From QHXN01 sp963785125 (GTDB lineage Bacteria; Acidobacteriota; Blastocatellia; Pyrinomonadales; Pyrinomonadaceae), in the NCBI GenBank assembly GCA_963785125.1, contig CAWATU010000004.1, forward strand, positions 136,267-200,266: a stretch of 64,000 nt of DNA. Reading direction: 5' to 3'. The notes beneath the pieces are model-generated. The model did no database searches and was not told the origin of the DNA. It saw only the letters and a list, made by a program, of their open reading frames with translations. Below, in pieces: positions 40,965-50,460 of this stretch; positions within the stretch are counted from its first letter, which is position 1; each line of letters opens with the position of its first letter. The position numbers were made by a program, and so were the translations under genes.

Positions 40965-43751
40965 ATGATGAGACCGCTCACGCTCTACATCTTCGTCAGC
41001 TCCACATGCAAGGACTTGCAAGCGGAGCGCGCCGCTGTCGTGGGCGCGCTCCGTCGTTTACGCCGACACCGCTCGATTAAGATCAAGCTTATCATCATGG
41101 AAGAGTTCGGCAGTCGGCATGAGAAGGCCCTCCGTACCTCCACAAACGAAGTCAGCAATAGTCACTTCTACGTCGGGATCATCGGCGGGCGCTATGGTAC
41201 CGGCATCACTGAGGCAGAGTACTCCAAGGCCCACGAGCGCCGAATGCGGTGCTTGATTTACTTTAAGAAGGTCGCCAGTAAACGGACAGGGATGGCCCAG
41301 TTGTCCGCATTCAAAAAGAGACTTGCGGAAGAGCACGTGTGCTCGGAGTTCACCCAACCATATGAGTTGGCGGCAGCGGTGCTACGTGACCTGAAGACAC
41401 ATCTGAACAAATATCTGGATGGGGGTGGCGGGTGGGATGCTGCGCCCTACACGATAAAAGAGCCGCCTTCCGATTTCGTCGGACGCGAGCAACAGATGCT
41501 GACTTTGGTGAACGCCCTTCAGCCCCGCGACCGAGTGTGCGTCGCAGGGATTCACGGGATGAGCGGCGTCGGCAAAACCGCGTTGGCGTTGAAGGTTGCC
41601 GAACGGCTGCGCGGCACTTACACGGACGCGCGACTCTTCATCAAGTTGGGTGAAACGAATGACGTGCCCTTCGGTCTGCATGTCACCCTCCTAAACTGCA
41701 TCATCCAACTCGGCGGCAAAGGGGACGTGCGCGACGATTTAGATACACTGGCCGGGACTTATCGGAAACACCTGAGCGGCACGCGTGCCCTGATCGTGCT
41801 TGATGATGTCGTAGACGAAGCGCAGATCGCCCCATTCATACCGCCCGCCGGCTGCGCCCTGCTGACCACTTCGCAGGAGAAACTGCTGGCACCCGACACC
41901 GGCGCCACGCGGCTCAGACTGGGCCAGTTTGAGGAGGACGAGGCGCGCGATTTACTGCTCGGCGTCGAGCCGCGAATCGCTCCGGGCACGGCGCGACGGA
42001 TCGCGCGTTTGTGCGGTCACCTGCCGTTGGCCCTGCGCGCCGCGGCGAGCCTGTTGTCGGCCACGCCCGATTTAGACCCGGACGATTACGTCAGGCAGTT
42101 GCGCCGCGAGCGCACGAGATTACAGGCGCTTGGCGAGAGGGGCGTGGCGATTGACGTTAAGGCGTCTTTCAATCTCAGCTATGAGCGACTGACGGAGGAG
42201 GCCAAGCGTGTCTTCCGCCAACTAGCCGTCTTTACTGCTTCCTTCGACGCGTCTGCGGAACGCGAGGTGTGCGCCGATCCTTCCGGCGCGCAGTTGAGCA
42301 ATCTCGTGAGACGCAGTCTGGTCTCGTACGACGTTGAAGCGCGACGCTATCACTTTCACGACCTGATGCGCGTTTACGCGGACGGTCAGCTAAGTGCGGC
42401 CGAACATGTGGCCGAACACGCCGCCGCCGCGCGCCGTCACGCCGCTCACTTTCTGCGAGTCGCGCGTGAGATCGGAGAGCTGTGCCGTCAGCAACCTACC
42501 GCAGTCGGAAAGGGGATGGAGAGATTTGATGCCGAGTGGGAGAACCTGCGAGCGGGACAGGCGTGGGCGGCGAGTCGTCGCGTCTCGGATGAGGCGCAGA
42601 TGCAATGCGTCACTTACACGGACGCTCTATGTCTTCCGCTCTTATTGCGGCGGCATCCAAAGGAGCAGGCCGCGTGGCTCGAAGCCGCGCTTTCCGCGAG
42701 CAAGCGTCTGAAGCTGAAAGCAGAGCAGGGCCGGTTTCTGTGTAGCCTGAGTGCAATCTATTCTCTGATCGACACGCGACGCGCTATCGGCTATTGCCAG
42801 ATGGCGATGTGCCTCGCGCGCAAGACGGGCGAGCGCATCGCCATGGCTAACGCATTGGGTAGTTTGGGCAATGTCTATGTTAGCGTGGGCCGGATCAAAA
42901 AAGCGGTGGACGCTTTCGAACTTTGCCTGAATATTCTTTCCGATGAAAAAGATGTGGTCGGCGTCGTCCACACTTGGAACAATCTAGGCGCCGCTCATAC
43001 CCACCTCGGCCAGTCTCACGAAGCCATCGAATGTTATCGGCTGGCCGCGGAGGGTGCGCGCGCGTTGGCCGACCCGTACGCAGAGGCCGTGGCACTGAAC
43101 AACCTCGGCGCCGAATACGTCCGGCTGCGCGAGGCCGAACCGGCCCTACAGGCTTACCGGCGGGCTAAGGAACTGGCGATTAAGACAGATGATCGACGGA
43201 GTAAGGCTTCGGCCTTGAACGGGCTGGGCAACGCGTACGCCGCCCTCAAGCGGTATAAGTCGGCGCTCAAGTTTCACCGGCAGGCTTTGGACATCAGCCG
43301 GGAGCTTGGCGACGAGCGCGGCTTGGGCGTGGCGCTCTGCAATCAGGGGAACGCACAGGCCGAGTTGAGTGAGTTCAACGAAGCCATTGTTTCGCACAAG
43401 GAGTCGCTGAAAATCAGCCGCAAGTTCGGCGACCGTGTGAGTGAAGTTCCGGTTCTGGGGAATCTGGGACATGCTTACTACCTGTCGGGCGATCATGAAA
43501 GCGCTATCGAGCTTCACCGGCAGGCGCTGAAGCTCAGCCGCGGGCTTGCCAATCCCGCATACAAGGCCACGGCTCGGTGGAATCTCGCGCAAACGCACAG
43601 GAAAAAGGGCGAATCAGTAACCGCCGAGAGGCACGCCCGAGCCGCCCATGAAATCTTCGTGCGGCTCAGGCATCCGCTCGCTACGGACGTGCGAGAGTTT
43701 CTGAGCGAGGCTATCGCCCGGGCCTCTTCTGGTACTCGTCGGATTGGATGA
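40965..43751 (+). CDS. DUF4062-NB-ARC-TPR STAND ATPase (bacterial NLR-like)
   Basis: A 928-residue STAND protein. Residues 5-130 are a DUF4062-like N-terminal domain (LYIFVSSTCKDLQAERAAVV; GIIGGRYGTG). The NB-ARC core (about 170-470) has Walker A GMSGVGKT (198-205), Walker B ALIVLDDV (275-282), sensor TTSQ (301-304), a GLPL-like CGHLPLAL (350-357) and an MHD-like FHD (464-466). From about 590 to 905 are TPR repeats (e.g. ALGSLGNVYVSVGRIKKAVD, ALNGLGNAYAALKRYKSALK). NLR-like bacterial ATPases of this plan sense phage or host signals and activate an effector; DUF4062 could be that effector or adaptor. The first ATG is 40965, the second (40968) has better GGGGAG spacing. The 3' end overlaps the next gene (convergent) by 41 bp. 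Codon use looks less GC-biased than neighbouring genes. Confidence 0.85.
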   Translation: MMRPLTLYIFVSSTCKDLQAERAAVVGALRRLRRHRSIKIKLIIMEEFGSRHEKALRTSTNEVSNSHFYVGIIGGRYGTGITEAEYSKAHERRMRCLIYFKKVASKRTGMAQLSAFKKRLAEEHVCSEFTQPYELAAAVLRDLKTHLNKYLDGGGGWDAAPYTIKEPPSDFVGREQQMLTLVNALQPRDRVCVAGIHGMSGVGKTALALKVAERLRGTYTDARLFIKLGETNDVPFGLHVTLLNCIIQLGGKGDVRDDLDTLAGTYRKHLSGTRALIVLDDVVDEAQIAPFIPPAGCALLTTSQEKLLAPDTGATRLRLGQFEEDEARDLLLGVEPRIAPGTARRIARLCGHLPLALRAAASLLSATPDLDPDDYVRQLRRERTRLQALGERGVAIDVKASFNLSYERLTEEAKRVFRQLAVFTASFDASAEREVCADPSGAQLSNLVRRSLVSYDVEARRYHFHDLMRVYADGQLSAAEHVAEHAAAARRHAAHFLRVAREIGELCRQQPTAVGKGMERFDAEWENLRAGQAWAASRRVSDEAQMQCVTYTDALCLPLLLRRHPKEQAAWLEAALSASKRLKLKAEQGRFLCSLSAIYSLIDTRRAIGYCQMAMCLARKTGERIAMANALGSLGNVYVSVGRIKKAVDAFELCLNILSDEKDVVGVVHTWNNLGAAHTHLGQSHEAIECYRLAAEGARALADPYAEAVALNNLGAEYVRLREAEPALQAYRRAKELAIKTDDRRSKASALNGLGNAYAALKRYKSALKFHRQALDISRELGDERGLGVALCNQGNAQAELSEFNEAIVSHKESLKISRKFGDRVSEVPVLGNLGHAYYLSGDHESAIELHRQALKLSRGLANPAYKATARWNLAQTHRKKGESVTAERHARAAHEIFVRLRHPLATDVREFLSEAIARASSGTRRIG

Positions 43752-45768
43752 AGGCCCTGACCATTTCGGCCCGGTGGTAGTCGCCGCCGGACTCGTTCAG
43801 CTTGCTCAGCCAGAAGTTGTACCCGCCGAAATCCGTATCCGGGCCCGAGTCGGGGTCTCGCCGGAGGTAGGCGAAGTACTGCATCAGCACGAACGCCCGG
43901 TTGAACTCCTGCCGCTGCATGTCCGGGTCCTCGGCCACCGCCCTCAGGGCCTGCGCCCTCGTTCTCGCGCCATCCTTCAGCCCCGAGATGAGCGCGTCCC
44001 TCTCGGCTTCCGAGAGCACCCCGCCGGAGTTGACGTTGAGCGCGTCCACGAATGCCTCCGGCGTCATCGACTGCGGGTAGGCGGCCGCGAACTTCGGCCG
44101 GGCAGTGAAGCCGGCCGCGTACGCCTGCTTCTTCGCCTCCAGCTTCTGCTGCCAACCGTCCCGGCCGAACTCCACCCCCCGCCCGACCTCCCTCGAATCC
44201 TGTAGGAAGTCGGCGAGGCGCACCGGCACCGGAGTCCCGGGAATATTGCCGTAGGCAGCCTTGTGCAGGAGGTAGACGAGGTAGCCCGTCTCCCGAAACT
44301 CGATGGAGAGGAAGAAGTCCGCCGAGGCGTCGCCACGTTCGACTTGACGGCCGCCGGCACCAGCGCCGCTCCGGCCTCGCCATATATATCTCTCCGATTC
44401 GGGGCCCGTAAGATCGGCCCTGCCGTTTTCAGTCGGCAGGTACCCCGCGAGAAACTGTGGCTGCCTCCAGTCCCAGACACGCTCCGGGTCCAGATCGACA
44501 TTGAGGGGCGGCCCCTCGTTCCATTCCCACGTCGCCTGCCGAATCGCGCCGCTCGCGTTGATAAAAACGCTCAAGCCCAGCAGCGCGCCGCCGCACGCCG
44601 ACTGCGCGCGCCAACCCGCGAGAGAGTCGGCCGCGCGCTCGGCCCGCCACATCAGGCCCGCGCGCAAGCCGAGCGCGGCCAGCAGCACGAACCACGGGAC
44701 CGACCCCGTCGTAAAGCGCGGCCCGAAGCAATGCCCGGCCCACCACTGCGGAAACGCGGAGGCGACCGACACGTCCGCCGCGATGACGACGAGCGCGAGC
44801 CAGACGAGTCGCCGATGGACTACCTGGCGCCTGTGGCGGACGAGTAAGAAGGCCACGAACAGAAGTGTCGGGACGTAGATCAGGAGGCCGCGCGATGGGC
44901 TGATGAGGTTGGCCGCCAGCGCCTCACGGAAGTGATCGGGTCCGAGGCGACTGACGAGGTAGTAGCTGGGCAGTGCCTGACCGAAGTGCGCCCACGAATA
45001 AAGGATGAAGACCATCAGCCACAACGCCCCGGTGACGGCGTAACGGAGGAAGAGGCTCCGTCGATACAGTAAGAGGTAAGCGCAGACGGCGAGGATCGAG
45101 ACGGCGAATGTCGGGCGGATGAAGTAGAGCCACGAAAGCAGGCTCGCCAGCAAGACGGGGCTCGGATCGCGCTGCCGGGCCTCAAGCCGTAGGAGCAGAA
45201 AGGCCACGATTCCCAGCAGCAAAATTCCCCACGTATGCGACCACAGTGCGCGCGACGCGGTGCTGTAGACCTGCGTCCCCAGCGCACCGCCCAGAGCGAC
45301 AAAGACGCTCCACCCGGTCGGCAATATCAACCGCGCCGTGTAAAAAAAGATGCACGACAGCGCGGCCATTAAAAAGGCCGCGAGGTACGTTTCGATCTGC
45401 ACCTCGCCCCGGTGGTCGTAGGCGTTGTCAACGCCGACCGCGGAGAGGCCGAAAGCATTCAGGAGGGCTACGAACGGCGCGGAGAGGACGGAGCTGCCGG
45501 GCGGTAGATAATAGTAGACGTGTCCGCGCGCCGCTTCCAGTCGGTAATCGCCCTGCTTGAAGAATGTCTCATCCCATCCGGGCTCGTGGCGCGGGAGCGC
45601 GTAATGATCGAGCCGAAAGCTGCCGCGCTCCAACAGACTCTGCGTGAGGAGCATGGAATAACTGGAGTCCGTCACCTGGCGCACGGGTGACAGCAGGAAA
45701 ACGGTCAACGTCAGGGCAAAAATCAGCGGCCCGGTCAACGAATCAGGTTTTACTACTCGGGCAATCAT
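43711..45768 (-). CDS. Polytopic membrane protein with C-terminal DUF4214
   Basis: A 685-residue protein. Its first 420 residues form about ten membrane helices in an arrangement like glycosyltransferase or oligosaccharyl-type integral membrane proteins (VTDSSYSMLLTQSLL near the N terminus, PPGSSVLSAPFVALLNAFG), though no full GT motif is clear. Residues about 600-685 are a DUF4214-type domain (AFVLMQYFAYLRRDPDSGPD, DFGGYNFWLSKLN, FIQSDEYQKR), which in this phylum often follows surface or sugar-related proteins. The ATG is at 45768 with no strong ribosome site. It converges with the STAND gene, overlapping 41 bp. Confidence 0.72.
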   Translation of the reverse strand: MIARVVKPDSLTGPLIFALTLTVFLLSPVRQVTDSSYSMLLTQSLLERGSFRLDHYALPRHEPGWDETFFKQGDYRLEAARGHVYYYLPPGSSVLSAPFVALLNAFGLSAVGVDNAYDHRGEVQIETYLAAFLMAALSCIFFYTARLILPTGWSVFVALGGALGTQVYSTASRALWSHTWGILLLGIVAFLLLRLEARQRDPSPVLLASLLSWLYFIRPTFAVSILAVCAYLLLYRRSLFLRYAVTGALWLMVFILYSWAHFGQALPSYYLVSRLGPDHFREALAANLISPSRGLLIYVPTLLFVAFLLVRHRRQVVHRRLVWLALVVIAADVSVASAFPQWWAGHCFGPRFTTGSVPWFVLLAALGLRAGLMWRAERAADSLAGWRAQSACGGALLGLSVFINASGAIRQATWEWNEGPPLNVDLDPERVWDWRQPQFLAGYLPTENGRADLTGPESERYIWRGRSGAGAGGRQVERGDASADFFLSIEFRETGYLVYLLHKAAYGNIPGTPVPVRLADFLQDSREVGRGVEFGRDGWQQKLEAKKQAYAAGFTARPKFAAAYPQSMTPEAFVDALNVNSGGVLSEAERDALISGLKDGARTRAQALRAVAEDPDMQRQEFNRAFVLMQYFAYLRRDPDSGPDTDFGGYNFWLSKLNESGGDYHRAEMVRAFIQSDEYQKRPGR

Positions 45769-45855
45769 CTGGCGAAACTCAGGCGTGGAGGGCGCTGTAT
45801 GGTGAAATGCCTGTTAATCTATCCCGGCTCAGGCGAAACAACATCTGTTTGACGG

Positions 45856-45861
45856 TATAAT
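45856..45861 (+). promoter_or_regulatory. TATAAT element directly upstream of cyanophycinase
   Basis: Perfect TATAAT at 45856-45861. The ATG is at 45868, the expected transcription start, so the message would be leaderless. No good -35 box is seen. Confidence 0.55.
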
Positions 45862-45867
45862 AGCTTA

Positions 45868-46722
45868 ATGAAAGAATTATTTGATCCCGAACTCATCGGC
45901 GGGCACCTGGTCATTATCGGTGGGGCTGAAGATAAGTATAATGAGCGCCGGATTCTGCATAAGTTCATCGCAGCAGCGGGCGGACTCGACGCGAGCATCC
46001 TGATAGTCCCCGTCGCTTCCGATTATCCTGAATTTTCCGCCGACGTATACACGCAGACTTTTCGTAATCTCGGACTTCAGCGTGTCAAAGTCCTGCGCGC
46101 TACATCGCGTCAGGCGGTGATTGACGCGGACTCTGAAGAGTTGCTTGCAGACGTAACGGGCGTGTTCATCTCTGGCGGAGATCAGATGCGCCTCGTCTCC
46201 ATCCTCGGAGGCACCGAATTCGCCCGCCTCCTGGAAGAACGCGTCCGGCATAGCCCGCTTGTGCTCGCCGGGTCGAGCGCGGGCGCGGCGGGCATGAGTG
46301 CGACGATGATTGTGCGCGGCGACGCCGCCTCACATCCGAGCAAGAATAGCGTCCGACTCTCGCCGGGGCTGGGCATCCTGCGAAACATCATTATTGACCA
46401 GCACTTTACGGAGCGCGGGCGTATGAGCCGCCTTATCACAGCCGTCTCATACAACCCGCGACAGCTCGGTCTGGGGATTGACGAGAACACCGCCGTCATC
46501 ATCTCGAATGACGGGACACTTGAGGTTCATGGTCATGGCACTGTGACCATCGTTGACGGTTCGCGCATCACCTATAACGACATCGCCGAAGTTGAAGACG
46601 TTCAGCCTTTCGCCGTCACAGGTGTACAGTTGCACATCCTGCGCGACGGTCTGCGTTACGATATCCCACGCCGCGCGCCGGTACCCGTCACCGAAAAGTT
46701 TCTGTTGCCGGACATCGAATAA
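45868..46722 (+). CDS. cphB: Cyanophycinase
   Basis: A 284-residue exopeptidase of the S51 (dipeptidase E-like) family that cuts cyanophycin into beta-Asp-Arg dipeptides. Motifs: GGDQ (103-106), nucleophile S137 in AGSSAGA (GTSAGA in cyanobacterial CphB) and DQHF with H179. Length matches CphB. It is followed 103 bp later by cyanophycin synthetase, the usual order in many bacteria. The message is probably leaderless. Confidence 0.9.
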   Translation: MKELFDPELIGGHLVIIGGAEDKYNERRILHKFIAAAGGLDASILIVPVASDYPEFSADVYTQTFRNLGLQRVKVLRATSRQAVIDADSEELLADVTGVFISGGDQMRLVSILGGTEFARLLEERVRHSPLVLAGSSAGAAGMSATMIVRGDAASHPSKNSVRLSPGLGILRNIIIDQHFTERGRMSRLITAVSYNPRQLGLGIDENTAVIISNDGTLEVHGHGTVTIVDGSRITYNDIAEVEDVQPFAVTGVQLHILRDGLRYDIPRRAPVPVTEKFLLPDIE

Positions 46723-46825
46723 AAACAGCCGGTAGCCAGTAACAAGCCAGCATCAGGCGTACTAACGGATCTTCTTTTCCACTGACTGCTACATACTTTC
46801 TTCTCTTAAAGAAGGGACTCTCGAC

Positions 46826-49492
46826 ATGCGTATTCTTGAAGTGAAAGCCCTGCGCGGGCCGAATTATTGGAGCGGTTACAGGAAAAAGTTGATTGTGATG
46901 CGGCTCGATCTGGAGGATTTCGAGCAGAAGCCGACTGATAAACTCGACGGTTTCGCCGCGCGCATCCGGGAGGTGATGCCGAGTCTGGTCAATCACGGGT
47001 GCAGTTATCAGGAGCCGGGTGGTTTCCTGCGACGCGTCGAAGAAGGGACGTGGGCGGGTCATGTCATCGAGCACCTCGCGCTGGAATTGCAGACGCTCGC
47101 GGGCATGGATACGGGCTATGGGCGCACGCGCGAGACAACTCAGGAGGGCGTCTATAACGTTGTCTTCAGCTACATCGAAGAGGACGCGGGGCGATACGCG
47201 GCGCGCGCCTCGGTCAAGCTCTTTGAAGACCTCGCCGAAGGCTTACCGACCGAAGAGATAAAGCAGGCCATCGTCGAAGACGTACAGCGCCTGCGCGAGA
47301 TACGCGAAGACGTGCGCTTCGGCCCCTCTACGGGAGCCATCGTTCAGGAAGCGGAGACCCGCGACATCCCGCACATACGCCTCAATACGCAGTCGCTCGT
47401 CCAACTCGGCTACGGCGTCAATCAGCAGCGCATTCAGGCGACCGTCACGGGACGCACAAACATGATCGCCGTCGATCTGGCTTCCGATAAAGACGCGACG
47501 AAAAAACTTCTGGGCAGCATGGGCGTGCCTGTGCCGCGCGGGTCTCAGATTGTTGACGAGGACGAGATTGAAGCGACGGTCGAGAGGTTGGGCTTTCCCG
47601 TCGCCGTCAAACCCCTCGACGCCAATCACGGAAAAGGAATCACCGTCGGCTTGAGGACGCTCGAAGAGGTGCGAGCGGCCTTTCCACTCGCCAAAAAATA
47701 TTCACGCCGCGTCATCATCGAACAGTCGCTCACGGGACAGGATTTCCGTGCGCTCGTCATCAACAAGCGTCTCGTCGCCGTCGCCGAGAGAATCCCCGCG
47801 CACGTTGTCGGCGATGGCGAGCACACGGTTCGCGAGTTGATAGAGATTACGAACCGCGACCCGCGGCGCGGCTACGGCCACGAGAACGTTCTGACGCTGA
47901 TTGATCTGGACGCGCAAACCGAGACCCTTCTGGGCGCACACGGGCTGACACCCGACACCATTCCGGCGGCGGGTGACGTGCTCTACCTTAAAACCACCGC
48001 GAATATCTCGACCGGCGGGACGGCGATTGATCGCACGGACGATGTTCACCCCTTCAACGTCTCTCTCTTCGAGCGCATCGCGCGCATCATCGGGCTCGAC
48101 GTGGCGGGCATAGACGTGGTGGCACCCGACATCACAACGCCGCTCACCGAGAATGGCGGCGGCATCATCGAGGTCAACGCCGCGCCCGGTTTCCGAATGC
48201 ATCTCGCGCCTTCGGACGGCATCGGACGCAACGTCGCGGAGCACGTGATCAACATGCTCTTTCCGCCCGGCACGCCCTCGCGCATTCCCGTGATCGCCGT
48301 CACCGGCACGAACGGCAAGACCACGACTACTCGTCTGATCGCGCACGTCGTCAAAAACTCCGGTCTCAACGTCGGCTTCACCACGACCGAGGGTATCTAC
48401 ATCGGCAACAGTCTCATTCAACCCGGCGACAACACCGGCCCCGTCTCCGCGCAGCTCGTTCTCAAAGACCCGACCGTCGAGATCGCCGTTCTCGAAACCG
48501 CGCGCGGCGGCATCATCCGCGCGGGTCTCGGCTTCGACCGCTGCGATATCGGCGTCGTGATGAATGTGACCGTAGACCATCTCGGACTGAAAGACATCGA
48601 GACGATTGAAGACATGGCGCGCGTCAAAGCGGTCGTCCCGCGCGCGGTCGGCCCAAACGGCTATGCGGTCTTGAATGCCGACGACGAGCTGGTCTTCGCG
48701 ATGGGCGCGGACACGTCCGGCCATGTCGCGCTCTTCAGCATGGAGGAAGCGAACCCGCACATCGTCGAGCACACACAGGAAGGCGGCATCGCGTGCGTTT
48801 TCGAGAACGGCTATGTGACGCTGCTCAAGGGCAAGTGGAAGGTGCGAGTCGAGAAGGTCATCAATATACCTTTGACCTATAGCGGGCGCGCGGCCTTCAT
48901 GATTCAGAACGTGCTGGCCGCGACGCTCGCGACCTACCTGCAAGGAATCAGCATTGAAGACATACGCGTCGGTTTGACGACCTTCGTGCCATCGGTCGCG
49001 CAAACGCCCGGACGCTTGAACCTGATCGAGATGGGCGATTTCACCGTCCTGATAGATTTCGCGCACAACCCGGCAGGGATGGAGGCGCTGCAACGTTTCG
49101 TCAGTAAGTTCCCGAACAAGATTAAGACCGGAGTGATTGGCGGCACAGGCGACCGCCGCGATGATGACCTGCGGCTTTACGGACGTATCGCCGCACAGAT
49201 GTTCACCAATGTCATCGTCCGCGAAGACGACGATTTGCGTGGACGCCCGCCCGGAGACTCAACCCGATTCGTCGTCGAAGGCATCAAGACCGTCAGCCCG
49301 GACATGCCTATCAGGGAGATTACCGACGCGCCCGCCGCGATAGATTACGCTCTCAAGCACGCGCGCAAAGGTGAGTTGGTTGTGATTCTGGCTGATAAGG
49401 TCAGCCGCTCGGTCGAACTCGTCAGCAAGTTTCGCGAGAAGCACGTGCCGATTAAAGTCGTGCATGACGACATCCCAAACCAGCACGACTAG
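46826..49492 (+). CDS. cphA: Cyanophycin synthetase
   Basis: An 888-residue enzyme that builds the Asp-Arg storage polymer cyanophycin from aspartate and arginine with ATP. Domain order: an N-terminal domain (1-215), an ATP-grasp (about 218-480, DKDATKKLLGSMGVPVP and VKPLDANHGKGITVGL), and a Mur-ligase-like domain from 490 (P-loop VTGTNGKTTTT with K498). Length and order match CphA1-type enzymes. The ribosome site is GAAGGGA. Directly after it, convergent, comes the isoaspartyl peptidase gene (5 bp gap). Confidence 0.92.
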   Translation: MRILEVKALRGPNYWSGYRKKLIVMRLDLEDFEQKPTDKLDGFAARIREVMPSLVNHGCSYQEPGGFLRRVEEGTWAGHVIEHLALELQTLAGMDTGYGRTRETTQEGVYNVVFSYIEEDAGRYAARASVKLFEDLAEGLPTEEIKQAIVEDVQRLREIREDVRFGPSTGAIVQEAETRDIPHIRLNTQSLVQLGYGVNQQRIQATVTGRTNMIAVDLASDKDATKKLLGSMGVPVPRGSQIVDEDEIEATVERLGFPVAVKPLDANHGKGITVGLRTLEEVRAAFPLAKKYSRRVIIEQSLTGQDFRALVINKRLVAVAERIPAHVVGDGEHTVRELIEITNRDPRRGYGHENVLTLIDLDAQTETLLGAHGLTPDTIPAAGDVLYLKTTANISTGGTAIDRTDDVHPFNVSLFERIARIIGLDVAGIDVVAPDITTPLTENGGGIIEVNAAPGFRMHLAPSDGIGRNVAEHVINMLFPPGTPSRIPVIAVTGTNGKTTTTRLIAHVVKNSGLNVGFTTTEGIYIGNSLIQPGDNTGPVSAQLVLKDPTVEIAVLETARGGIIRAGLGFDRCDIGVVMNVTVDHLGLKDIETIEDMARVKAVVPRAVGPNGYAVLNADDELVFAMGADTSGHVALFSMEEANPHIVEHTQEGGIACVFENGYVTLLKGKWKVRVEKVINIPLTYSGRAAFMIQNVLAATLATYLQGISIEDIRVGLTTFVPSVAQTPGRLNLIEMGDFTVLIDFAHNPAGMEALQRFVSKFPNKIKTGVIGGTGDRRDDDLRLYGRIAAQMFTNVIVREDDDLRGRPPGDSTRFVVEGIKTVSPDMPIREITDAPAAIDYALKHARKGELVVILADKVSRSVELVSKFREKHVPIKVVHDDIPNQHD

Positions 49493-49497
49493 GAGTT

Positions 49498-50445
49498 TCA
49501 GTCGCGATAGATCGCGACTTGCGCCTCGCGTCCCGAGGTAATCCATGCGCGGTACATGCCCTCGCTGTTGAAAGGCAGCGAGACGTTCCCCATGTGATCT
49601 ACAGCGATGAGTCCGCCTTCGCCGCCCATCTCGCGCAGCGTCTGTCCGACGACCTGCTCACAGGCATCTGCGAGAGTCAATCCTTTGTACTTCATCAGGC
49701 ACGCCACGTCGTATGCGGCGACCGCGCGCATGAAGAACTCGCCGTGTCCGGTGCAGGAGACGGCGCACGTGCGGTCGTCGGCATAAGTGCCCGCGCCGAT
49801 GAGCGCCGTGTCGCCGATGCGCCCGAATCGCTTGTTGGTCATGCCGCCGGTCGAAGTCGCTGCCGCGAGATGACCTTGCGCATCGCGTGCGACGGCACCG
49901 ACCGTCCCAAACTTTTTCTGAGGCGCGTGATCCAGACACACCTCATTTTCGCGCCTCGCCTGCAAGAGCTGTTCGTACCTTAATTCATCGAAGAAATATT
50001 CCGGCGGTGCAAATTCGACGCCTGCTTCACGCGCAAAAGCCTCCGCGCCGCTCCCGCACAGAAGCACATGCTGTGTCTCATCCATTACGCGGCGTGCAAG
50101 TATGATCGGATTTTTTATGCCGCCGACTGCCGCCACCGCTCCGGCGCGCAAATCTTCGCCAGACATTATCGCCGCATCCATCTCGTGCTTATCGTTGTGC
50201 GTAAAGACCGAGCCACGTCCGGCGTTAAAGAGCGGATTATCCTCAAGCACACAGACCGTCGCCTCGACCGCGGCGAGTGCAGTCCCTCCGCCGTTCAAAA
50301 TATCCCATCCGCGCAGCAGAGCGTGCCGCAAACCATCTCTGTAAGTGCGCTCACGTTCGAAGCTCATCTCAGAGCGACGGATAGTACCGGCGCCGCCGTG
50401 AACAGCAAGTGCCAGGCTCGTTGTGTCCTTCGTTTCAGTGTTCAT
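49498..50445 (-). CDS. iaaA: Isoaspartyl peptidase / plant-type L-asparaginase
   Basis: A 315-residue Ntn-hydrolase. The autocleavage site is KFG/TVGAVARD with nucleophile T181. It begins VHGGAG (15-20), and has NAGRGSVF (74-81) and GDTALIGAGTYAD later on. These enzymes cleave beta-Asp dipeptides and would complete breakdown of beta-Asp-Arg released by cyanophycinase. The ATG at 50445 is used; a GTG at 50460 is also possible. Its upstream side abuts an IS200-type remnant, so the promoter may have been disturbed by insertion. Confidence 0.88.
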   Translation of the reverse strand: MNTETKDTTSLALAVHGGAGTIRRSEMSFERERTYRDGLRHALLRGWDILNGGGTALAAVEATVCVLEDNPLFNAGRGSVFTHNDKHEMDAAIMSGEDLRAGAVAAVGGIKNPIILARRVMDETQHVLLCGSGAEAFAREAGVEFAPPEYFFDELRYEQLLQARRENEVCLDHAPQKKFGTVGAVARDAQGHLAAATSTGGMTNKRFGRIGDTALIGAGTYADDRTCAVSCTGHGEFFMRAVAAYDVACLMKYKGLTLADACEQVVGQTLREMGGEGGLIAVDHMGNVSLPFNSEGMYRAWITSGREAQVAIYRD

Positions 50446-50460
50446 GATTGACCAAACCAC

